A DNA stretch of 64,000 nt from Bacteroidota bacterium (GTDB lineage: Bacteria > Bacteroidota > Bacteroidia > Bacteroidales > JAAYUG01): NCBI GenBank assembly GCA_029571215.1, contig JAKPTE010000039.1:1-64000 (forward strand), read 5' to 3'. Below the pieces are notes generated by a model. It made no database searches, was not told the origin of the DNA, and was given only the letters and a program-made list of their open reading frames with translations. Position 1 is the first letter of the stretch, and every line of letters begins with the position of its first letter. Below are positions 52,152 through 60,343 of this stretch, one piece after another. The translations under genes were made by a program, and so were the position numbers.

Positions 52152-53150
52152 ATGATGACGATTGTTGTAATTGCCGTAGCCCTGGCATTGCTTTTTGATT
52201 TTTTCAACGGAATGAATGATGCTGCCAATTCTATTGCAACGGTCGTCTCTACCAAAGTTCTCAGCCCGCTGACGGCTGTTCTGTGGGCCGCCATGTGGAA
52301 TTTTGCTGCTGCTTTTTTCTTTGGGGTACATGTGGCCACTACTGTCGGAAAAGGCATTGTTGAACCGCATGCTGTCAATGAATACCTTATTCTCGCTTCT
52401 CTGATCGGTTCCATTGTCTGGGTTTACGCCTGTACCCACCTCGGTCTTCCGATCAGTGTCTCTCATGCACTCATTGGAGGACTCATCGGTCCGGCTCTGG
52501 TTAAAAATGGATCTTCGGTACTGATTATGTCGGGAATTATCAAAGTTTCCATTTTTATCGTTCTTTCACCCCTGCTGGGTTTTGTTATTGCCTATTTCAT
52601 TATGATCCTTACGTTGCTGATTGTGAGGAAAACAGCTCCGCTGAGAGTCGAAAACACCTTCCGTGTATTGCAGTTGTTTTCATCGGCTGTCTTCAGTCTT
52701 GGCCATGGCAGCAACGATGCTCAAAAAACCATGGGGATTATTTCCGTTCTGCTATTCAGTACCGGTATGATTGGTCCCCAGTTCTATGTTCCTTCCTGGG
52801 TGATCTTTGCTGCCTACAGTGCAATTGCGCTGGGTACATTAACCGGCGGGTGGAAAGTAATCCGTACTATCGGTGTGGGTCTAACCGATTTGAAACCTGT
52901 GCATGGCTTTGTGGCTGAAACAGCAGGTGCCAGTACCCTTATCTTTACTGCCCTTTTAGGGATTCCTGTGAGCACAACCCATACAATTACCGGAGCTATT
53001 GTTGGAGTGGGTATCACCCGCAGCTTCGGCTCTGTGCGGTGGAAATTGGCCAAAAAGATTGTTTGGGCCTGGGTGCTGACAATTCCTTCTACCCTCGTAA
53101 TTTCTGCTCTGGTGTATTTGCTTCTTCGCCTGTTTATTCCTGGAATTTAA
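52152..53150 (+). CDS. pit: Inorganic phosphate transporter, Pit family
   Basis: 332 residues, about 10-11 helices in the inner membrane; imports phosphate as a metal-phosphate complex with H+ (or Na+). Both PiT signature copies are visible: 'FDFFNGMNDAANSIATVVST' and 'LGHGSNDAQKTMGIISVLLF', plus 'PISVSHALIGGLIGPALV' and 'GIPVSTTHTITGAIVGVG'. The usual large cytosolic loop is short. Start at 52152 or the next ATG. Operon with the DUF47 gene. Confidence 0.96.
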   Translation: MMTIVVIAVALALLFDFFNGMNDAANSIATVVSTKVLSPLTAVLWAAMWNFAAAFFFGVHVATTVGKGIVEPHAVNEYLILASLIGSIVWVYACTHLGLPISVSHALIGGLIGPALVKNGSSVLIMSGIIKVSIFIVLSPLLGFVIAYFIMILTLLIVRKTAPLRVENTFRVLQLFSSAVFSLGHGSNDAQKTMGIISVLLFSTGMIGPQFYVPSWVIFAAYSAIALGTLTGGWKVIRTIGVGLTDLKPVHGFVAETAGASTLIFTALLGIPVSTTHTITGAIVGVGITRSFGSVRWKLAKKIVWAWVLTIPSTLVISALVYLLLRLFIPGI

Positions 53151-53264
53151 GATTCTGTTTTTAGGTTGTGCCCGCTAAAGGTTTATACTTTCAGGTGAAT
53201 GTTTACTTATCGTTGCCTGACTGGAAAATCTGAACGAGCTTAATGGAGAGCTACCTTCCCAGAA

Positions 53265-54065
53265 TCAGTTTGAGTAAACATGCACGCTGGTGGCTGCTGA
53301 GGGCAGATACTTCAACCCCATGTAGCAGATCAACAGAATGACATAGGAAAATGCAAGAATTCGGAGAGATATTCCGTTTTTTTCGGGCTGATGATATCGG
53401 AAGTGAATATAGATCAGGTAAATAAGCCATGTGAGCAAAGCCCATGTTTCTTTCGGATCCCATGTCCAGTAATGCCCCCAAGCCTCCTTGGCCCAGAGAG
53501 CACCGAAAAGAAGTCCCAGGGTCAGCAGGGAAAATCCAAGATATACGAGGTTGTCGGCATAGTAAAGGGTTTGTCTGTCAAAGCGGGACTGATAATATCG
53601 GTACAAACCAATCCAGGCCGTCACGGAAGAAACTCCCAGCAGGGCATATGACAACATGTAGACGATAACATGCGGTGCAAACCATATACTCTGCAGGGCA
53701 GGCATCAGGGTTTTTTCGTAATTTTCCGGATGTGCATAATTGATTAGCAGGAACAATAATGCCATGGGAATGCCTGTTGCCGGAAGTACCATGTAGTTCC
53801 AACGCAAAAATCCGGCCAGCGCAACAAATGCCAGAAAAAAAGAGTACCAGAGCCTTGTTTCACCCATGGTTTTCAGGGGAGGTCGTCCCAGATGAATCCA
53901 TAATGCAGCAATGAAACCTCCCAAAACAAGTGTTCCTGCAATAAGCAGCAAAATTCCTGACCTTCTGAAAAGGGTTTTCCTGCTGAAAGCCAGAACTATG
54001 ATAAGGCCTGAAATCCAGGTCAGGGCAGTTATCAGAACAATAACGGGAAAATCTATCCAATTCAT
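53265..54065 (-). CDS. ccsA: Cytochrome c biogenesis protein CcsA (ResC type)
   Basis: 266 residues, about eight helices. It carries the haem-handling WWD motif 'WGHYWTWDPKETWALLTWLI', preceded by 'GALWAKEA', and paired His residues nearby. With ResB it forms system II for attaching haem to CxxCH apocytochromes outside the membrane. The usual CcsA is a little longer; the compact form is common in Bacteroidetes. It is 6 nt after the ResB-like gene and ends a three-gene run started by a multihaem cytochrome. Confidence 0.94.
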   Translation of the reverse strand: MNWIDFPVIVLITALTWISGLIIVLAFSRKTLFRRSGILLLIAGTLVLGGFIAALWIHLGRPPLKTMGETRLWYSFFLAFVALAGFLRWNYMVLPATGIPMALLFLLINYAHPENYEKTLMPALQSIWFAPHVIVYMLSYALLGVSSVTAWIGLYRYYQSRFDRQTLYYADNLVYLGFSLLTLGLLFGALWAKEAWGHYWTWDPKETWALLTWLIYLIYIHFRYHQPEKNGISLRILAFSYVILLICYMGLKYLPSAATSVHVYSN

Positions 54066-54071
54066 AACCGG

Positions 54072-55322
54072 TTATTGTTTTTGTTTGTTTTTATTTCCTT
54101 GACCCAGCCAGAAAAGATAAACGGCTCCGGCCAGCAACATGAAAATTCCAGTATAGACCACAGGTAACCACGGATCGTTTACTGCTTCGATAATGGATAA
54201 TTGTGAATTCCGTCCTTCCATCTGGTCATAGCCCATCTGATATAACTGCCATCCCCTGATTTTTATAGGTTTATTCACTTCCAGGACAGCCGGTATGGTA
54301 TCGTTTCTATTAATAATCTCAAGCAGTGACTGGTATTTTCGTGGCTCAGGGTCTAGCAGTGCTATCATTATTGTATCATTCAGGGGCAATATTACAGGAT
54401 GCATTGACCTGTTTCCGCAGGCAATCCATCCTGTTGCTGCAACAGAAGAAGCGCGAAAAACCGTGATATGGCAGGCAGGAACCCCGTCCTTCGCTGGAAC
54501 TGCTTTCATTCCAATACTTTCAGAAAGAGCGTGCATAAGAACTGTATCCACCTGTATAACAAATTCTTTGAACGGAAATCGCTTTCCTGGTTCGGCTGGA
54601 ATGAAGGATATATTTTTTTCAGGAATAATCTGAAATGTTCTGGCATCGGCAAAGGCAATTCGGGGAGGATATTCTTCCAGAATAAAATCGTTCAGCTTCA
54701 GGGAAAAAGGAAGCCGGTAACGGTTTACCTGGTCATGGGCAAGATTGGTAAAGGGTTTCCCTTCATAGAGCTCGATCTGCAGTCGCATCAGATCAGAGGA
54801 ACCCAATCCTCCGGATGCTATGACCAGCCATAATCCTGCATGGTTGAGAAAAAAACCTACATTCCGCAATGTCAAATGGTTCAGCCTTCTCAAAATGACT
54901 AGCCCCAGCGAGGAGAGAATATATACCTGAGAAAAGAAAAACGGCCAACTGGTTTTAAGATGATCCAGACCGGTGGTGGAAAGAATCCCGCCATGAGTTT
55001 CTTTCTGGGGAATAAAACCAAGCAACAGCAAAAGCAGGGCAAACAGACTAATGGAACTTACGGCTGCCGGTACGCCCGATAGCCATCTGACAAAAGCGTG
55101 CCGATGATAAAACAAATGCAGGAATACGAGGAGAACAACAAATGAAAAACCGGCATATATATTCAAAGGCATTTTAGGTAAACTGATACCCTTACCACCT
55201 GAAATGATTTCAAAAAGTAAACCCAGAATAAGGACTGATGCAGCAAAAAGAAAACTTTTCGTGTACCCTCGCAAATTTTTTGTTTCTATACAAGGCTCTG
55301 GTGAGAAAACAGAATCTGTCAC
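54072..55322 (-). CDS. resB: ResB-like cytochrome c biogenesis protein
   Basis: 416 residues. Four N-terminal helices (~20-180), a large extracytoplasmic beta domain (~190-380; 'PFSLKLNDFILEEYPPRIAF', 'KIRGWQLYQMGYD') and one C-terminal helix (PVVYTGIFMLLAGAVYLFWL) give the ResB/Ccs1 topology. The sequence is diverged and shorter than Gram-positive ResB. It acts with CcsA to deliver haem to apocytochrome c. 110 nt separate it from the cytochrome gene upstream, room for a processing or secondary promoter site. Confidence 0.88.
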   Translation of the reverse strand: MTDSVFSPEPCIETKNLRGYTKSFLFAASVLILGLLFEIISGGKGISLPKMPLNIYAGFSFVVLLVFLHLFYHRHAFVRWLSGVPAAVSSISLFALLLLLLGFIPQKETHGGILSTTGLDHLKTSWPFFFSQVYILSSLGLVILRRLNHLTLRNVGFFLNHAGLWLVIASGGLGSSDLMRLQIELYEGKPFTNLAHDQVNRYRLPFSLKLNDFILEEYPPRIAFADARTFQIIPEKNISFIPAEPGKRFPFKEFVIQVDTVLMHALSESIGMKAVPAKDGVPACHITVFRASSVAATGWIACGNRSMHPVILPLNDTIMIALLDPEPRKYQSLLEIINRNDTIPAVLEVNKPIKIRGWQLYQMGYDQMEGRNSQLSIIEAVNDPWLPVVYTGIFMLLAGAVYLFWLGQGNKNKQKQ

Positions 55323-55432
55323 TCTGAATTAATTAATTTTAATTATGGTGTCAAAAATAAACAAGAATTAGTTCCATACATGGTTTTTTTATCAGTTTGA
55401 AAGGATAAACCAGCTTCAACGGAATTTCCGGT

Positions 55433-56443
55433 TCACAAATTCTCGATACTGTTTTTAAGAAGAGCTTTGATGTACCTGTAATTATGAACGCCACCGCTGC
55501 GGTCTTCCTTAACAAGCAGGTAATTGAGCAAAGCCCCTGCCTGATTGGATGAAAGTTCCAGCGGAGCATTGGATGTGGCATTAATCTGGTTATTTGATGT
55601 AAGGATATTTTGCTCCCTCAGCTTTCCGGCAAGCTGCGTCAGGAGTGAATCTGTTTCGCTTCTCACGGCGTCTAACAGGTTGGTCAGCTCTGTTGTATTG
55701 TTGTGACACTCCTTACAACCTGCAAAGTTATACGCAGTGGTACCATAAGATTCGTAAGCTATTTTCATGGTGTGACCGCCGGATTTGTTCCCTATGGCAG
55801 CCGCCATATGGCAGGTAATGCATCCGTTGGTGAGATCGGTATGGGAAGAATTGCCATAAGCCTCGCTACCGCTCAGTTCCATTCCTCCTGAACCCCTGAT
55901 GATGGAAGCCTGAGTACTGTGATGCGGACCCCAGTATCCCGATCGGATTGTTACTGAACTGCCATTCAGAATAGGTAACGGGTCCGGAATCCGTGGCTGG
56001 TGGCAATTAATACAAAGATTCCCCTTTCCCTGATTTAGCGTTTCTCCGGTTATCATCAGCTGAACGGGAGACTTTGTCCGGAGTTCCCAATCGGATGTAT
56101 CGTATGACTCATGAATTTTGTGGCAGGTACGACAACCAATGGAAGAAGGATTCGATATGGACGCGCTGGTTACGGTCTTACCGCTTGTTATACATTCCCG
56201 GAAACCTTCGCTGGTATGACACATGGCACATGTTGTCGCATTGCGATCTGTGTTTTCACCGCTGGCATGAATAGATGTTCTCCATTGTTCGGTTGCCGAG
56301 ACAATAAGAGAACCGCTATTGTGGCACTGAGTGCAGGTTGCATTGGCATCTGCTCCGGGAGGACCTTCGCAGGCTATTAGTAAGGGAACCGTAATAGCGG
56401 GCAGAAAAAAACGAATTCCCAAAGAGTATTGTTTTATTTTCAT
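55433..56443 (-). CDS. Six-haem c-type cytochrome lipoprotein
   Basis: 336 residues from the ATG at 56443 (the longer frame to 56482 lacks a signal start). Lipobox LLIAC predicts a lipid anchor. Six CxxCH haem motifs are present: CTQCH, CAMCH, CRTCH, CINCH, CITCH and CKECH. The last ~90 residues are haem-free and helical. The layout resembles cytochrome c3/c-552-type multihaem electron carriers; donor and acceptor are unknown. It heads the run with ResB and CcsA, the machinery that would mature it. Confidence 0.93.
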   Translation of the reverse strand: MKIKQYSLGIRFFLPAITVPLLIACEGPPGADANATCTQCHNSGSLIVSATEQWRTSIHASGENTDRNATTCAMCHTSEGFRECITSGKTVTSASISNPSSIGCRTCHKIHESYDTSDWELRTKSPVQLMITGETLNQGKGNLCINCHQPRIPDPLPILNGSSVTIRSGYWGPHHSTQASIIRGSGGMELSGSEAYGNSSHTDLTNGCITCHMAAAIGNKSGGHTMKIAYESYGTTAYNFAGCKECHNNTTELTNLLDAVRSETDSLLTQLAGKLREQNILTSNNQINATSNAPLELSSNQAGALLNYLLVKEDRSGGVHNYRYIKALLKNSIENL

Positions 56444-56644
56444 TTTTTCCGGAAAAATATTTTTTGTACTTATTAGATACATTTCACGGACAAATTGCCC
56501 TTAGTGACGCATAATTGTCTTTTCATCGGACTTATTTTCTGTTTTTTCCGAATAAAAGTATTTTGTAAATTGAGGGGGTGAGGAACAAATGCAGAAAATG
56601 TTCCTTCAAATTGTCTAAATTTGTGCTGATTCAAAAAACAAGCC
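56444..56644. promoter_or_regulatory. Divergent intergenic region, with -7 box for the AsmA-like gene
   Basis: 200 nt between the cytochrome and AsmA-like genes. TAAATTTG at 56616-56623 matches TAnnTTTG exactly, 21 nt before the plus-strand ATG. The minus-strand promoter is not clear. Confidence 0.45.
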
Positions 56645-59419
56645 ATGAAAAAGATTCTTAAGATCATTTCGATTTTTGTTCTTGCATTACTCGTTCTCAT
56701 GATTATTATTCCCCTGGCATTCCACAAGCCGATAATGAATAAAGCCAGGGAGGAAATTAATAAATCGGTAAATGCGCGGGTGGATTTTGATCTTCATCTG
56801 TCGCTGATAAAAGGCTTTCCGGATCTTTTTGTGGAATTGAGAAATCTCACCGTAACAGGTATCGATCAGTTTGAGGGGGATACACTGATTGCTTTCCGTT
56901 CGTTTGGGCTTAAGGTTAATCTGATCAGTGCAATCCGTATGAAAAATATTGATATTAAATCCGTTATTCTGGATAAACCCCGTATTCATGCTGTTGTTCT
57001 GGAAAACGGAAAGGCAAACTGGGATATTATGAAGGATACAAGCACGGCGGTGACTGTGGATACAACACCTTCAGAACCTGTTCATTTTTCAGCCAGGCTG
57101 CGAAAACTTTTGATAAAGGATGGTCTTATGAGGTATGATGACCGGCAGGCCGGCATGCAGGCTGTTATAAACGGTTTTAATTTTCTTATGAAAGGAAATC
57201 TCGCTAATGATTTTACTTCCATCGCTATTAAGACATCAGCAGATGCCATCACTTTCATTATGGATAAAATTCCTTACCTCAACAGGGTAAAAATGGCGGC
57301 ACATTTTGATGTTGATGCCGACATGGCAAAATCAGTATTTACACTCAGGGACAATGCTTTTTCATTAAACGAGCTTACACTAGGCTGGGACGGAACTGTT
57401 GGCCTTACCGGAGATTCTATCCTCACTGATGTAAAATTCGCAACAAAAAAGACCGATTTCAGATCCATTCTTTCTCTGGTGCCTGCCGTATACTCCCATG
57501 ATTTTGCTTCCGTGCAGACTTCCGGCCAGTTTCAGCTCGATGGTCAAGTGAAAGGGGTCTATTATGATACCATTCTCCCCTCTGCCATGCTGAACCTTCA
57601 GGTAACCGACGGAAGATTCCGTTACCCCGATCTTCCGGCATCGGTTGATAATATCCAGGTCAATACTCTCGTTGATTTTCACGGCGAAGATATGGACCTG
57701 ACAACAGTGGATGTCAAAAAATTTCATCTTGAACTTGCCGGCAATCCGCTGGATGTCAGTCTGCATATTGCCCATCCTGTATCTGACCCGCAGGTGGACG
57801 GTCTCTTTAAAGGAATAATTGATCTTGGCAAGGTTCAGTCTGTTCTTCCGCTTGATTCAACAACCCTTGCCGGCATTGTCACTTCAGATGTATCCTTTGC
57901 AGGAACGATGTCCATGCTCGAAAGGGACCAGTATGAGCAATTTAAAGCCGACGGAAACCTAATAGTGAACGGACTGAATTATAAAAGTTCTGATTTGCCA
58001 CAGGGACTTTCCATTAAAAATGCAGAACTTCTTTTTTCGCCCCGTTACCTTGACCTGAGATCGTTTAACATGCTGGTCGGAAGAAGCGATATCCAGCTTT
58101 CGGGTAAAATAACCGATTTTCTGCCTTATGTTTTCAGCAATAAAACCATCAGGGGCAATTTCGTACTTACCTCAGGTCTACTGGATGCCAATGAGTTTAT
58201 GAGTGGATCAGCCACTGCTGATACTGTAACCGATACCACACAAATGACCTTGTTTGAAGTTCCCAAAAACATTGATTTTACCCTTAATTCAGGACTCAAA
58301 AAAGTGTTATATGATAAGTTGGAAATTTCGGATTTGAAAGGATTGATAGAACTGAAAAACGGCGTGGCAAAGCTTACCAACCTGTCGATGAACCTTCTGC
58401 AGGGGAGCATGCAGATGAATGGTGAATATAATACAAGCGACCTTACAAAGCCCTCAATTGATTTTAATCTAAAAATCAATGAAATAGATATTCCGTCTTC
58501 CTTTGATGCTTTCACGATGGTTGCACGCTTTGCGCCTATTGCAAAAAGTGCAAAAGGGAAGGTTTCTGCCGGCATCTCTCTGCAGAGTCTGCTCGACCAG
58601 CATATGAATCCTGTTTTGCCCTCTGTCTCAGGTTCAGGAACACTGAGTTCCCGATCGGTTGAGATTGGCAATTCAAAGATATTTGAAAAACTTGCTGATG
58701 CATTGAAAAACGAAAAACTCCGGCAGATTGCTGTTAAGGATCTGAACATAAGTTTCGAAATAAAAGACGGACGTGTTTACGTAAAGCCATTTACCACCAA
58801 GCTGGGAAGTACCTCGCTGACTGTTGCTGGAGATCAGGGACTTGACCAGACACTGAATTATGCTATGGCGTTAACCCTGCCTCGAACCGAAATAGGATCT
58901 TCGGTTATGAATTCACTTGCATCAGCTGCTGCTGCCAGGGGAATTACAGTGAATCCGTCCGAAACAGTTAATGTTAAAGTAAAGGTTGGTGGTACATTTT
59001 CTGATCCCAAAGTGCAGCCCGATCTGGCCGGCAGCGGAGAAGATGTCGTTTCATCCGTAAAAGAACAGGTGAAGGACAAAGTTAACCAGGTAGTGGAAGA
59101 GAGAAAAGAAGCTGTAAAAGCTGAAGTCAGCAAAAAGGCAGAAGAAATGGTTGCCAAAGCGGAGGCAGAAGCACAGCAGATACGTGATGCAGCGCGCAAG
59201 GCAGCTGAACTGGAGCGGCAGAAAGCCAATGAACTGGCTGAAAAAACATTAAAGGAGGCCGAAGGGAAACCTCTTGCTATGCCGCTGGCAAAGAAAACTG
59301 CTGATAAAATACGTAAGGAAGGGGAAGAAAAGGCGCAGAAAATTATTAAAGAGGCTGATCAGAAAGCCGATGCCATTGTGGAAAAAGCCCGCAGCGAAGC
59401 CGATAAGTTAAAACAATGA
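56645..59419 (+). CDS. AsmA-like envelope protein with C-terminal coiled coil
   Basis: 924 residues. One N-terminal transmembrane helix (ILKIISIFVLALLVLMIIIP) is followed by a long periplasmic beta-rich region of AsmA type: 'KAREEINKSVNARVDFDLHL' at the N-terminus and 'GKVSAGISLQSLLDQHMNPV', 'ALTLPRTEIGSSVMNSL' near ~640-760. AsmA-like (TamB/YhdP-related) proteins bridge inner and outer membrane and carry lipids. Residues ~805-924 are a highly charged Ala/Glu/Lys coiled coil (EAEAQQIRDAARKAAELERQ, EKAQKIIKEADQKADAIVEK), resembling ATP-synthase b-type stalks. Monocistronic; repeat copy B lies downstream. Confidence 0.88.
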   Translation: MKKILKIISIFVLALLVLMIIIPLAFHKPIMNKAREEINKSVNARVDFDLHLSLIKGFPDLFVELRNLTVTGIDQFEGDTLIAFRSFGLKVNLISAIRMKNIDIKSVILDKPRIHAVVLENGKANWDIMKDTSTAVTVDTTPSEPVHFSARLRKLLIKDGLMRYDDRQAGMQAVINGFNFLMKGNLANDFTSIAIKTSADAITFIMDKIPYLNRVKMAAHFDVDADMAKSVFTLRDNAFSLNELTLGWDGTVGLTGDSILTDVKFATKKTDFRSILSLVPAVYSHDFASVQTSGQFQLDGQVKGVYYDTILPSAMLNLQVTDGRFRYPDLPASVDNIQVNTLVDFHGEDMDLTTVDVKKFHLELAGNPLDVSLHIAHPVSDPQVDGLFKGIIDLGKVQSVLPLDSTTLAGIVTSDVSFAGTMSMLERDQYEQFKADGNLIVNGLNYKSSDLPQGLSIKNAELLFSPRYLDLRSFNMLVGRSDIQLSGKITDFLPYVFSNKTIRGNFVLTSGLLDANEFMSGSATADTVTDTTQMTLFEVPKNIDFTLNSGLKKVLYDKLEISDLKGLIELKNGVAKLTNLSMNLLQGSMQMNGEYNTSDLTKPSIDFNLKINEIDIPSSFDAFTMVARFAPIAKSAKGKVSAGISLQSLLDQHMNPVLPSVSGSGTLSSRSVEIGNSKIFEKLADALKNEKLRQIAVKDLNISFEIKDGRVYVKPFTTKLGSTSLTVAGDQGLDQTLNYAMALTLPRTEIGSSVMNSLASAAAARGITVNPSETVNVKVKVGGTFSDPKVQPDLAGSGEDVVSSVKEQVKDKVNQVVEERKEAVKAEVSKKAEEMVAKAEAEAQQIRDAARKAAELERQKANELAEKTLKEAEGKPLAMPLAKKTADKIRKEGEEKAQKIIKEADQKADAIVEKARSEADKLKQ

Positions 59420-59460
59420 TTATTAATTAATTATGACACGTATTCGTACTTTGAAATGAT

Positions 59461-59600
59461 AACCCGGAATAATGCATAAGAAATCTTTGGCACTAATGCA
59501 TTGTGAGTAAATTTGCAGGGGCGTATTCCGGGTTAACCCTGATGAATCAAAGACTCAATCGACCAGAAAGGTAATGAATACATTTTCAATGCATGAATAA
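59461..59600 (+). repeat. Dispersed palindromic element, copy B
   Basis: Outer arms AACCCGGAAT (59461-59470) and ATTCCGGGTT (59525-59534) are perfect 10-bp inverted repeats; AATGCAT/ATGCATT pair inside. The conserved tail (AACCCTGATGAATC ... GGTAATGAATACATTTT) follows. The extra A:T pair relative to copies A and C occurs in both arms, as expected if the stem is maintained. Confidence 0.75.
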
Positions 59601-59685
59601 GGACAAGTTATTTTGTTTGGAACAAAATTTGATAAAATTTCGTATATTTATTATGGCAAAATAAAACCTTAATTCATTCTATCAA

Positions 59686-60186
59686 ATGAAAAAGTGCAAT
59701 GTCATCTCTGTTCTTTTGTTGTTTCTTGCAGGTAGTTTATCTGCACAGCAAATAACACCGTTTGTCATTGCTTCTGCCGGTGATTTTTACAGCTCCCAGA
59801 ATTTTTCTGTGAGCTGGACACTGGGTGAATTAGCCACAGAAACCATAGGTACGGAGGTTATCCTTACCCAGGGTTTTCAGCAACCTTCCTATAGCACGGG
59901 AACTTATGTTCCTCCTGTATCTTCAGACCAGTTCCGTCTCAGGGTTTATCCCGTACCTGCCTACAATTCACTCACTGTTCAGGTGAAAGGAAATGAAACG
60001 ACCGATCTGTATCTGGATATGTATGATGCTCTTGGCCGGAAGTTGATTTCAGCAAAAATAGAAGCCGGAACACCCGAATATGAGATGGATCTGTCGGGAA
60101 TTCATCCGGGAATGTATTTTCTGAAGGTTACAACGGCTGCCGGCGAAAGTATCAAAACCTACCAGATACCGAAAGCGCTGAAATAA
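59686..60186 (+). CDS. Small secreted protein with T9SS type A sorting domain
   Basis: 166 residues. Signal peptide (ends ...GSLSAQ). Residues ~20-85 are a short beta domain ('FSVSWTLGELATETIGTEVI', 'LTQGFQQP') seen in many small T9SS cargoes. Residues ~90-166 are the type A C-terminal sorting domain: 'LRVYPVPAYNSLTVQV', 'LDMYDALGRKLISAKI', 'SGIHPGMYFLKVTTAAGESI'. The protein is expected to pass the outer membrane by T9SS and be anchored or released. Function of the passenger unknown. TTTG (59616-59619) and TATATTTA (59643-59650) could be its promoter. A terminator follows at 60228. Confidence 0.9.
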   Translation: MKKCNVISVLLLFLAGSLSAQQITPFVIASAGDFYSSQNFSVSWTLGELATETIGTEVILTQGFQQPSYSTGTYVPPVSSDQFRLRVYPVPAYNSLTVQVKGNETTDLYLDMYDALGRKLISAKIEAGTPEYEMDLSGIHPGMYFLKVTTAAGESIKTYQIPKALK

Positions 60187-60227
60187 TCAACTATTGGTTA
60201 TTCATACCAACATATTCTCTTTTCCGT

Positions 60228-60262
60228 AAATCCGGCTTGCAACGTTCTTGCATGCCGGATTT
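60228..60262 (+). terminator. Intrinsic terminator after the T9SS cargo gene
   Basis: AAATCCGGCTTGCAA (60228-60242) pairs with TTGCATGCCGGATTT (60248-60262), with a single T:T mismatch and a 5-nt loop, then GTTGTTTT. Confidence 0.8.
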
Positions 60263-60343
60263 GTTGTTTTCGTAGCCTGAAGCAAATACAATCTCAATAA
60301 ACTTTAATATATTCGTTACTAAGCTAATCAAACTACCGGTTCT

